In this document: piece after piece, positions 47,699-55,667 of the stretch
Position numbering within the stretch: the first letter of the stretch is position 1
Layout: the number at the start of each line of letters is the position of its first letter
DNA from: Desulfobacillus sp041396245
GTDB lineage: Bacteria > Pseudomonadota > Gammaproteobacteria > Burkholderiales > Rhodocyclaceae
NCBI GenBank assembly: GCA_041396245.1
Contig: JAWKYW010000018.1
Span: 1-59,981, forward strand
Length of the DNA: 59,981 nt
Reading direction: 5' to 3'
Notes under the pieces: generated by a model
The model's input: the letters and a program-made list of their open reading frames with translations, nothing else
Told to the model about the DNA's origin: nothing
Databases searched by the model: none
Program-made: the position numbers and the translations under genes

Positions 47699-48247
47699 AT
47701 GGAAGCCCTGATCGTCAACGTGCTGCTCGCCATGATGATGGTGGCGGTGGTGGTGCTGGCGCGCACACGCAACCTGTTCGCGGTGATCGTCCTCGCCGGA
47801 CTCTACAGCTTCCTCATGGCCACCGTCATGGTGGCGCTGGACGCCGTTGACGTGGCCATGACGGAAGCGGCGGTAGGCGCCGGCGTATCAACCGTGCTGC
47901 TGCTCGGCGCCCTGCACCTGTGCAGAAGCGAGGAAGCGAAGCCGGTGCACAAGCCCTGGCTGCCGCTCGCGGTGACGGCGGCCACCGGCCTGGTGCTGGT
48001 CTACGGCACCTGGGATCTGCCGGCTTTCTCCGATCCCGAAGCGCCCATCCACAAGCACGTGGCGCCGCGCTATCTCGAGGAAGGCCCGCGCGAGACCGGC
48101 ATCCCCAACATGGTGACCGCCGTCCTCGCGAGCTACCGCGGCTACGACACGCTGGGCGAGACGACGGTGGTATTCACCGCCGGCGCCGGCATCATTGCGC
48201 TGCTGCGCCGGCGCCGGCGCGCGGCGGCCGACAAGGAGGCGCCGTGA
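47699..48247 (+). CDS. MbhD/E-like (DUF4040) subunit, equivalent to MrpA C-terminus
   Basis: A 182-aa membrane protein. Its first half MMMVAVVVLARTRNLFAVIV, LAGLYSFLMATVMVALDAVDVAMTEA is the DUF4040/MbhD domain. The second half (VTAVLASYRGYDTLGETTVV) is MbhE-like. In classic Mrp operons both are fused to the end of MrpA; here they form a free gene, as in archaeal Mbh/Mrp complexes. 4-base overlap with the B subunit. Confidence 0.88.
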   Translation: MEALIVNVLLAMMMVAVVVLARTRNLFAVIVLAGLYSFLMATVMVALDAVDVAMTEAAVGAGVSTVLLLGALHLCRSEEAKPVHKPWLPLAVTAATGLVLVYGTWDLPAFSDPEAPIHKHVAPRYLEEGPRETGIPNMVTAVLASYRGYDTLGETTVVFTAGAGIIALLRRRRRAAADKEAP

Positions 48248-48672
48248 CACGCGACATGGTGCTGCGGGTAGTGGCCAAGCTGCTCATTCCCTTCATCCTG
48301 CTGTTCGCCCTCTACGTGCAGTTCCACGGCGACTTCGGTCCGGGCGGCGGCTTCCAGGCCGGGGTCGTCTTCGCCGCGGCGATGGTCTTCTATGCCGTCA
48401 TCTACGGCCTGGACAATGCCCGCCGCGTATTGCCCGACTGGCTGGTCGAGTCGATGATCGCAGCGGGCGTGCTGCTCTACCTCGGCGTCGGCTTCGCCGG
48501 CCTGATGCTCGGCGGCAACTTCCTCGACTACTTCGTCCTCGATCCCGACCCCGTCGCCGGCCAGCACCGCGGCATCTTCTGGGTCGAAGCCGGCGTGGCC
48601 ATCACCGTCTCCGGCGTGATGCTGAAGATCTTCTACCTCTTCGCCGGGCGCGGCACCGACGGGGAGCAATAG
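48244..48672 (+). CDS. mnhB: Mrp antiporter subunit B
   Basis: A 142-aa subunit (LRVVAKLLIPFILLFALYVQ, FHGDFGPGGGFQAGVVFA) with the strongly conserved HG(D/H)xxPGGGFQ motif and the C-terminal EAGVAITVSGVMLKIFY. GTG start inside the previous gene. Confidence 0.92.
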   Translation: MTRDMVLRVVAKLLIPFILLFALYVQFHGDFGPGGGFQAGVVFAAAMVFYAVIYGLDNARRVLPDWLVESMIAAGVLLYLGVGFAGLMLGGNFLDYFVLDPDPVAGQHRGIFWVEAGVAITVSGVMLKIFYLFAGRGTDGEQ

Positions 48673-48674
48673 GC

Positions 48675-49055
48675 ATGTTCGCCCACATCTGGAGCCACTT
48701 CGACTACTGGGCGATGATTTTCCTGGCGATGGCGGGCCTCTTCATCGTCATCGCCCGCGGCAACCTGATCAAGAAACTGGTCGGCCTCGGCATTTTCCAG
48801 ACTTCGGTGTACCTGCTTTACCTCGGCCCCGCCAAGATCGTCGGCGGCACGGCACCGATCGTCGACACCGCCTTCAAGGTCTACTCCAACCCGCTGCCGC
48901 ACGTGCTGATCCTCACCGCCATCGTCGTCGGCGTCGCCACCCTCGCCCTCGGCCTGGCGCTGGTGGTGCGCATCCGCGAAGCCTACGGCACGATCGAGGA
49001 GGACGAGGTGCTGCGCCGCGACGCGCAACCGGCAGGCGAAGAAGCGCCGCAATGA
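48675..49055 (+). CDS. mnhC: Mrp antiporter subunit C (NuoK-like)
   Basis: A 126-aa three-helix NuoK homologue (AMIFLAMAGLFIVIARGNLI, KKLVGLGIFQTSVYLLYLG; HVLILTAIVVGVATLALGLA). The conserved helix and loop sit as in MnhC. The acidic tail overlaps the start of the next gene by 4 bases. Confidence 0.92.
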   Translation: MFAHIWSHFDYWAMIFLAMAGLFIVIARGNLIKKLVGLGIFQTSVYLLYLGPAKIVGGTAPIVDTAFKVYSNPLPHVLILTAIVVGVATLALGLALVVRIREAYGTIEEDEVLRRDAQPAGEEAPQ

Positions 49056-50539
49056 GCGCACTTGCGCACCTTCCCGCCCTGCAGGTCGTCCTGCCGCTCG
49101 CCGCCGCCCCCCTGGCGGTACTGCTGCGCGATCGCGTGGCTGCCTTCGTGCTGGTGCTGGCGGCGACCTGGGCGGCGTTCGCCATCAGCGTGCTGATGTG
49201 GCTTCAGGTGGGCGAGTCGGGCCCGATCTCCTATGCCCTCGGCAGCTGGGCGCCGCCCTGGGGCATCGAGTACCGCGTGGATAGCCTCTCGTCGCTGCTG
49301 CTGATGCTGGTCTCGGGCGTGGCGGCTGTCGTGCTGCCCTACAGCCGCGCCAGCATCGAGCGCGAGGTCCGCCAGGACAACCACGCCCTGTTCTACGCCA
49401 TGTTCGCCCTGTGCCTGACAGGGCTGCTCGGCATCGCCATCACCGGCGACGCCTTCAACCTGTTCGTCTTCCTCGAGATCTCCTCGCTTTCCTCCTACGT
49501 GCTCATCGCGCTCGGCCGCGACCGCCGCGCCCTGGTGGCGTCCTACCAGTACCTGATCATGGGCACCATCGGCGCCACCTTCATCGTCATCGGCGTCGGC
49601 CTGCTGTATCTCAAGACCGGCACCCTCAACCTGGCGGACATGGGCGTGCGCCTGCAGGAGATGACCAGCCACCGCCCGGTGCTGGCGGCGCTGGCCTTCC
49701 TCACCGTCGGCATCTCGCTCAAGCTCGCCCTCTTCCCGCTGCACCAGTGGCTGCCCAACGCCTATGCCTACGCGCCCTCGGCGGTGTCGGCCTTCCTCGC
49801 CGCCACCGCCACCAAGGTGTCGGTGTATGCGCTGCTGCGCTTCTATTTTTCCGTGTTCGGCGAAACCGCCGTCTTCCAGCGCCTGCCGATGGAAGACTTC
49901 ATGCTGATCCTCGCCCTGGCCGGCATGTTCGTCGCGTCGACGGTGGCCATTTTCCAGCGCGATCTCAAGCGCCTGTTCGCCTACTCCAGCGTGGCGCAGA
50001 TCGGCTACATCGTGCTGGGCATCTCCTTCGATTCGGTGACGGGACTCACCGCCACCATCGCGCACCTGGTCAACCACGCCGTCACCAAGGGCGGGCTGTT
50101 CCTGCTGCTGGGCGCCGTCATGGCCGGCATGGGCGGGGTGACGCTGGCGCGCGTGCACGGGCTCGGCCGCGTCATGCCGCTCACCGCCTTCGGCATCGTG
50201 CTGTGCGGCCTCAGCCTGATCGGCGTGCCCGGCACGGCCGGCTTCGTCAGCAAGTGGTACCTGATCCTGGCGGCGCTGGAGAAAGGCCAGTGGTGGCTGG
50301 TGTTCCTCATCGTCGCCTCCTCGCTGCTGGCGGTGGCCTACGTCTGGCGCTTCGTCGAGGCGGCGTATTTCCACGCGCCGCGCGCCGACCTCGCCGCGGT
50401 GCGCGAGGCGCCGGCGGGCCTGGCGATCCCCGCCTGGACCCTGGTCGGCGCCACGCTCTGGTTCGGCTTCGATACCTCCGTCACCGTCGGCTCGGCGGCG
50501 CGGGCGGCGGCGATGCTGCTGGGGGCGGGTACGCCGTGA
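49052..50539 (+). CDS. mnhD: Mrp antiporter subunit D (NuoM/NuoN-like)
   Basis: A 495-aa proton-translocating subunit. It has the NuoL/M/N core LFVFLEISSLSSYVLIALGR (TM5 Glu), KLALFPLHQWLPNAYAYAPS (broken helix with the essential Lys) and RLFAYSSVAQIGYIVLGISF. The tail lacks the lateral helix of NuoL. This is the first of three related subunits in the cluster. Confidence 0.92.
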   Translation: MSALAHLPALQVVLPLAAAPLAVLLRDRVAAFVLVLAATWAAFAISVLMWLQVGESGPISYALGSWAPPWGIEYRVDSLSSLLLMLVSGVAAVVLPYSRASIEREVRQDNHALFYAMFALCLTGLLGIAITGDAFNLFVFLEISSLSSYVLIALGRDRRALVASYQYLIMGTIGATFIVIGVGLLYLKTGTLNLADMGVRLQEMTSHRPVLAALAFLTVGISLKLALFPLHQWLPNAYAYAPSAVSAFLAATATKVSVYALLRFYFSVFGETAVFQRLPMEDFMLILALAGMFVASTVAIFQRDLKRLFAYSSVAQIGYIVLGISFDSVTGLTATIAHLVNHAVTKGGLFLLLGAVMAGMGGVTLARVHGLGRVMPLTAFGIVLCGLSLIGVPGTAGFVSKWYLILAALEKGQWWLVFLIVASSLLAVAYVWRFVEAAYFHAPRADLAAVREAPAGLAIPAWTLVGATLWFGFDTSVTVGSAARAAAMLLGAGTP

Positions 50540-51993
50540 GTCCGGAGAACCTGATCCTCTTCTCGTTGGCGCTGCCGGCGTCCAGTGCGCTCGCCATCGC
50601 CGCTTGCCATCGCCGTCCGAACCTCCGCGAGACGGCCACCCTCGTCACCGCCGCTTTGCTTTTCCTCTGTGTGGCGCGACTCGTACCCGAGGTGCTCGCG
50701 GGCGGGCGGTCCTCGGCACGTCTCATCGAAATCCTGCCCGGGCTCGACCTCGCCTTCGCCGTCGAGCCGCTCGGCATGCTCTTCGCCCTGGTCGCCTCGG
50801 GATTGTGGATCGTCAACTCGCTCTACTCGATCGGCTACATGCGCGGCAACCATGAACGTCACCAGACGCGCTTCTACGTTTGCTTCGCCCTGGCCATCGC
50901 CGCGGCGCTCGGCATCGCCTTCGCCGCCAACGTGTTCACCCTGTTCGTCTTCTACGAACTGCTGACCCTGATCACCTTCCCGCTGGTCGCCCACCACGGC
51001 ACCGACAAGGCGAAGGCCGGCGGACGCACCTACCTCGGCCTGCTGGTCGGCACCTCGGTGCTGTTCCTGCTGCCGGCGCTGGTGTTCACCTGGCACGTCG
51101 CCGGCACCACCGACTTCACGCCGGGCGGCATCCTCGAAGGCCGGCTCGAAGGCTGGGCGCTGACCGGCCTGCTGGCGCTCTACATGTTCGGCCTCGGCAA
51201 GGCCGCGCTGATGCCCTTCCACCGCTGGCTGCCGGCGGCGATGGTGGCGCCGACGCCGGTGTCGGCGCTGCTGCATGCCGTGGCGGTGGTGAAGGCCGGC
51301 GTGTTCAGCGTGGTCAAGGTGATCGTCTATGTCTTCGGCATCGACACGCTGGCCGGCGCCACCGGCTGGCTGGTGGCGGTGGCCGGCTTCACCATCCTCG
51401 CCGCTTCGCTGGTGGCGCTCAACGCCGACAACCTGAAGCGGCGCCTGGCCTACTCCACCGTCAGCCAGCTCTCCTACGTGGTGCTCGCCGCCGCGCTGAT
51501 CGCGCCGCTCTCCATCCTCGGCGCCGCGCTGCACCTCGCCGCCCATGCCTTCGCCAAGATCACCCTGTTCTTCGCCGCCGGCGCCATCTATACCGCCGCG
51601 CACAAGACCGAGGTGAGCCAGCTCGACGGCATCGGCCGACGGATGCCGTGGACGATGGGCGCCTTCACGATCGGCGCACTCTCGCTGATCGGCATTCCGC
51701 CGGCGGCCGGCTTCGTCAGCAAGTGGTTCATCATGAGCAGCGCCGTCGGGGGCGGCCATTACGCCGTCGTCGCCGTGCTGATCGTCAGCACCCTGCTCAA
51801 CGCCGCCTACTTCCTGCCCATCGTGCATGCCGCCTTCTTCAAGCCGCCGAGCGCCGGGGATGCCGCGCACCCGCACGGCGAGGCGCCCTGGCCGATGGTG
51901 CTGGCCCTGACGGCGACGGCGCTCGGCACGATCGCCCTGTTCTTCTTCTCCACACCGCTGCTGCGACTGCTGCAGCCGCTGGCGGCTTTCTGA
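50536..51993 (+). CDS. Second MnhD/NuoL-like antiporter subunit
   Basis: A 485-aa paralogue of the preceding protein (NVFTLFVFYELLTLITFPLV; GKAALMPFHRWLPAAMVAPT; RRLAYSTVSQLSYVVLAAAL). GTG start overlaps the stop of subunit D. The Glu and Lys of the ion channel are conserved, so this is a working pump module rather than a relic. The cluster thus has more channel subunits than a normal seven-gene Mrp. Confidence 0.9.
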   Translation: MSPENLILFSLALPASSALAIAACHRRPNLRETATLVTAALLFLCVARLVPEVLAGGRSSARLIEILPGLDLAFAVEPLGMLFALVASGLWIVNSLYSIGYMRGNHERHQTRFYVCFALAIAAALGIAFAANVFTLFVFYELLTLITFPLVAHHGTDKAKAGGRTYLGLLVGTSVLFLLPALVFTWHVAGTTDFTPGGILEGRLEGWALTGLLALYMFGLGKAALMPFHRWLPAAMVAPTPVSALLHAVAVVKAGVFSVVKVIVYVFGIDTLAGATGWLVAVAGFTILAASLVALNADNLKRRLAYSTVSQLSYVVLAAALIAPLSILGAALHLAAHAFAKITLFFAAGAIYTAAHKTEVSQLDGIGRRMPWTMGAFTIGALSLIGIPPAAGFVSKWFIMSSAVGGGHYAVVAVLIVSTLLNAAYFLPIVHAAFFKPPSAGDAAHPHGEAPWPMVLALTATALGTIALFFFSTPLLRLLQPLAAF

Positions 51994-52005
51994 AACGAGG
52001 CAGCC

Positions 52006-52278
52006 ATGATCCCGACTTCCGATCCGAAGAAATACTGGCTCGACGACCCGGACAACGTCACCAGGCTCTACCGGGGGCTCTGGATCGTCTGCGGCCTGCT
52101 CGCCTCGATCGACCTCGTCCTGCACCGGCATGAGGACTTCGGCTTCGCCACGCTCTTCGGCTTCCATGGCGCATATGGATTTTTCGCCTGCGTTGCGCTG
52201 GTGCTGGCGGCCAAGCAGCTGCGGCGCCTGCTGATGCGTCCCGAGGATTACTACGACAAGGATCGCCATGGCCGCTGA
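52006..52278 (+). CDS. Small two-helix membrane protein of the Mrp cluster
   Basis: A 90-aa protein (RGLWIVCGLLASIDLVLHRH; FHGAYGFFACVALVLAAKQL) with charged ends (DDPDNV, RPEDYYDKDRHGR). It is not one of the seven standard Mrp subunits. It overlaps the third D-like gene by 11 bases, so it is probably its partner. No named family recognised. Confidence 0.72.
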   Translation: MIPTSDPKKYWLDDPDNVTRLYRGLWIVCGLLASIDLVLHRHEDFGFATLFGFHGAYGFFACVALVLAAKQLRRLLMRPEDYYDKDRHGR

Positions 52279-53962
52279 CTTCCCCGTCGCGCTGATCCCG
52301 ATCCTCGGCGCCGCGCTGATCCCGCTGCTGCGCGGCGCGGCGCGGCGTGCCTGGATGCTGCTGTTGCCGGTGGCGGCCTTCGCCTGGCTGCTGACGGTGC
52401 CGCACGGAATGCACGGCCAGGTCGAGCTGCTCGGACAGACGCTGGTGCTGATGCGCGTCGACAAACTGAGCCTGCTGTTCGGCTATATCTTCCTGCTCGC
52501 CCTGCTGCTGAGCGTGATCTACGCCCTGCACGACGACGACACCGTGCAGCACGTGGCCGGCATGGTCTACGCGGGCAGCGCGCTCGGCGCTGTCTTCGCC
52601 GGCGACCTGATGACCCTCTTCATGTACTGGGAACTCACCGCCGTGTCGTCCGTGCTGCTGGTCTGGGCGCGGCGCGGCGAGCGCTCGGCCGCGACCGGCC
52701 TGCGCTACGTGATCGTGCAGTTGCTCTCGGGCTTGTTCCTGCTGGCCGGCGGCCTCCTGCACTGGCAGGAGGCCGGCTCGCTGGCCTTCGTGCACATCGG
52801 CCTGTCCGGCACGGCCGGCGCACTGATCCTGATCGGCTTCGGCATCAAGTCCGCCTTCCCCCTCCTGCACAACTGGCTGATGGACGCCTACCCGGAGGCG
52901 ACGCCGTCCGGCACGGTGTTCCTGTCCGCCTTCACCACCAAGCTGGGCATCTACGCCCTGGCGCGCGGCTTCGCCGGCACCGAGGAACTGGTCTGGATCG
53001 GCACGCTGATGGCGGCCTTCCCGATCTTCTACGCCGTGATCGAGAACGACCTGCGCCGCGTGCTGGCCTACAGCATGAACAACCAGCTCGGCTTCATGGT
53101 GGTGGGCATCGGCATCGGCAGCGAGCTGGCGGTAAATGGCGCCGTCGCCCACGCCTTCGCCGACATCCTCTTCAAGGGGCTGCTGTTCATGTCGATGGGC
53201 GCGGTGCTGCTGCGCACCGGCACGATCAAGGGCAGCGAACTGGGCGGGCTGTACAAATCCATGCCCTGGACCACCGGCTTCTGCATCGTCGGCGCCGCCT
53301 CGATCTCGGCCTTCCCGTTGTTCTCCGGCTTCGTCACCAAGTCGATGATCATGAGCGCAGCCGCCGGCGAGGGCATGCTCTTTACCTGGTTGGTGCTGCT
53401 GTTCGCTTCGGCCGGCGTATTCCACCACGCCGGCATCAAGATCCCCTACTTCGCCTTCTTCGCCCACGATTCCGGCATCCGCTGCGAGGAGGCGCCGCGC
53501 AACATGCTGGCGGCGATGGCGCTCGCCGCCGTTCTGTGCATCGGCATCGGCGTCTTCCCCGGCGCGCTCTACGCGCTGCTGCCCTTCCCGGTGGATTACG
53601 AGCCCTATACGGCGTCCCATGTCGTGGCGCAGGTCCAGCTGCTGTTCTTCTCCGCGCTCGCCTTCGCGGTACTGATGCGCACCGGCATCTATCCGCCGGA
53701 ACTGCGCTCGGTGAACCTCGACAGCGACTGGCTCTACCGCATTTTCCTGAACGGCATATGGCGCCATGCCGCCTCGGCGCTCGATTCCGCGCGGGCAGCG
53801 CTCGGTGCCGTCATCGCTGCCGCTGCCACGCGCTTGCATGCACGCATCTATCGCCACCACGGCCCCGAAGGCGGCCTGGCGCGCAGCTGGCCGACGGGCA
53901 GCATGGCGCTGTGGGTGATGACGATGCTGCTGGCCTGGCTGGTCCTCTATTACATCCCCTGA
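52268..53962 (+). CDS. Third MnhD/NuoM-like antiporter subunit
   Basis: A 564-aa proton-channel subunit with DLMTLFMYWELTAVSSVLLV, KSAFPLLHNWLMDAYPEATP (essential Lys) and RRVLAYSMNNQLGFMVVGIG. The C-terminus is about 70 residues longer than in subunit D, with an amphipathic part (WRHAASALDSARAALGAVIA) and a last helix. Possibly it replaces the missing large A subunit in a sub-complex, or couples to the second D-like protein. Confidence 0.9.
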   Translation: MAADFPVALIPILGAALIPLLRGAARRAWMLLLPVAAFAWLLTVPHGMHGQVELLGQTLVLMRVDKLSLLFGYIFLLALLLSVIYALHDDDTVQHVAGMVYAGSALGAVFAGDLMTLFMYWELTAVSSVLLVWARRGERSAATGLRYVIVQLLSGLFLLAGGLLHWQEAGSLAFVHIGLSGTAGALILIGFGIKSAFPLLHNWLMDAYPEATPSGTVFLSAFTTKLGIYALARGFAGTEELVWIGTLMAAFPIFYAVIENDLRRVLAYSMNNQLGFMVVGIGIGSELAVNGAVAHAFADILFKGLLFMSMGAVLLRTGTIKGSELGGLYKSMPWTTGFCIVGAASISAFPLFSGFVTKSMIMSAAAGEGMLFTWLVLLFASAGVFHHAGIKIPYFAFFAHDSGIRCEEAPRNMLAAMALAAVLCIGIGVFPGALYALLPFPVDYEPYTASHVVAQVQLLFFSALAFAVLMRTGIYPPELRSVNLDSDWLYRIFLNGIWRHAASALDSARAALGAVIAAAATRLHARIYRHHGPEGGLARSWPTGSMALWVMTMLLAWLVLYYIP

Positions 53963-54022
53963 ACCGCGCCAGCCCGTGCCATGGAAGGTTCCGCCGCAAC
54001 TGCATGGAAGAAAGGAGGAGTC

Positions 54023-54517
54023 ATGACCGACAACGCTGCCGACATCCCGCCCGCCGGGGGAAGGAAAGCCATGCGGCTGCTGGTCCCGGTCGATGCCACC
54101 GAGCGCTCCCGCTGGGGCGTCGAGTATGCCCTGCGCCAGCACCGGGACGGCCGGCCGGTCGAGGCCTGCCTGCTGTTCGTGGCCGAGCCCGTTACCCGCC
54201 TGGAAGTGCTGCGCTTTCGCACGCACGACGAGATCGCCCGCTTCCAGGCCGAGAGCGGCCGCCTCATCCTGCAGGATGCCGCCCGGCCGCTGCGCGAAAC
54301 GGGCATCGCGGGCCAGGAGTTTTTCCGCGAGGGAGACATCGTCTTTCAGATTCTCGACACGGCCGAGCAACTCGGCTGCGACGCGATCGTCCTGCCCCTG
54401 CCGCACGCCAGGATCGCGCGTCTGCTGGCGCGCGACGTGGTGCGGGAGGTAATGCGGCAGACGAAGGGCGTGCCGGTCGTGGCCGTCGATGCCGAAGGAA
54501 CGCCTTCCGCGCCATAG
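54023..54517 (+). CDS. Universal stress protein-like gene in the Mrp cluster
   Basis: A 164-aa UspA-fold protein: MRLLVPVDATERSRWGVEYA start, and second-half FQILDTAEQLGCDAIVLPLP. The final nucleotide loop G-x2-G-x9-GS is not conserved (ARIARLLARDVVREVM), so ATP may not bind. Start at 54023 after AAAGGAGGAG. It likely regulates ion transport in response to energy state. Confidence 0.85.
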   Translation: MTDNAADIPPAGGRKAMRLLVPVDATERSRWGVEYALRQHRDGRPVEACLLFVAEPVTRLEVLRFRTHDEIARFQAESGRLILQDAARPLRETGIAGQEFFREGDIVFQILDTAEQLGCDAIVLPLPHARIARLLARDVVREVMRQTKGVPVVAVDAEGTPSAP

Positions 54518-54665
54518 GCCGAGCCGGGATGTGAAGTCGGGCATAATTGGCTGGCCCGATGCCCAATTCAGCCAATGCCCTGCAAAACATGCCCTTCCCG
54601 CAAGCCGGCACGTGCCGCCCGAAGACGATGACCGCCACCGGTTCGATCGCCTTCCCGTTCCGGTC

Positions 54666-55667
54666 ATGATCTGGTTCAACCTCCTCCTCTGCATCGTCGC
54701 CATCGGCTTCGCCGGCGCGCGCCTGTCGCGCTACGGCGACGTCATCGCCGAGAAGACCGGCCTGGGCCGCAGCTGGGTCGGCCTGGTCCTGCTCGCCACC
54801 GTCACCTCGCTGCCGGAACTGGCCACCGGCCTGTCGGCCGTCACGGTGGCCGATGCGCCCGACATCGCCATCGGCGACGTCCTCGGCAGTTGCGTCTTCA
54901 ACCTCGGCATCCTGGTGGTGGTGGATTTCCTGCACCGCGAAGAATCGATTTATTCCCGTGCCAGCCGCGGCCACATCCTCTCCGCCGGCTTCGGCATCGT
55001 GCTGATCGGCACCGTCGGCCTGGCCCTGCTGCTGGCGGAGCGGGGCGCCCCGCTCGCCCTCGGCCACGTCGGCGCCACCACGCCCTTCATCCTCGTCATG
55101 TATTTCCTCGCCATGCGCTCGGTGTTCCGCTACGAGCGGCAGGAACTGTCGGAGTTCGTCGAGGAAATGGTCGAACGCTACCCGGAAGTCAGCCTGCGCC
55201 AGGCGGCGATCCGCTACGGCCTGGCCGCTGCCGTCGTCGTCGCCGCCGGCATCTGGCTGCCCTTCATCGGCGAGGAGATCGCCGTGGCCATGGGCTGGCA
55301 CGAGTCCTTCGTCGGCACCCTGCTGATTGCCGCGGCCACTTCCGCGCCGGAGATCGCCGTCACGGTGGCGGCGGTGCGCATGGGCGCGCTCGACATGGCG
55401 GTGGCGAATCTGCTCGGCAGCAACCTCTTCGACATCCTGATCGTCGCCATCGACGACATTTTCTATCTGAAGGGGCCGATCCTCGCCCAGGTTTCGTCGG
55501 CGCACGCCTTCTCCGCCTTCTCGGCCATCGTCATGACCGGCGCCGCCATCGTCGGCCTGTTCTACCGGCCGAGCGGCAAGCTGCCGCTCGGCATGGGCTG
55601 GATCAGCCTGTTCCTGCTGGCGCTCTACCTGATCAACAGCACTGTCCTCTTCCGTTATGGCAACTGA
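54666..55667 (+). CDS. Ca2+/cation antiporter (CaCA family)
   Basis: A 333-aa exchanger with the two inverted alpha repeats VTSLPELATGLSAVTVADAP, followed by GDVLGSCVFNLGILV, and ATSAPEIAVTVAAVRMGALD, then ANLLGSNLFDILIVAIDD. These carry the Glu and Asp ion ligands. It exports Ca2+ in exchange for Na+ or protons. The ATG at 54666 starts directly at the first helix. It overlaps the P-type ATPase gene by 11 bases. Confidence 0.92.
   Translation: MIWFNLLLCIVAIGFAGARLSRYGDVIAEKTGLGRSWVGLVLLATVTSLPELATGLSAVTVADAPDIAIGDVLGSCVFNLGILVVVDFLHREESIYSRASRGHILSAGFGIVLIGTVGLALLLAERGAPLALGHVGATTPFILVMYFLAMRSVFRYERQELSEFVEEMVERYPEVSLRQAAIRYGLAAAVVVAAGIWLPFIGEEIAVAMGWHESFVGTLLIAAATSAPEIAVTVAAVRMGALDMAVANLLGSNLFDILIVAIDDIFYLKGPILAQVSSAHAFSAFSAIVMTGAAIVGLFYRPSGKLPLGMGWISLFLLALYLINSTVLFRYGN

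Noticed and set aside
52058..54703. Long minus-strand frame (881 codons) across the third D-like subunit and usp
   Set aside because: No protein-like pattern; plus strand has coupled, recognisable genes.
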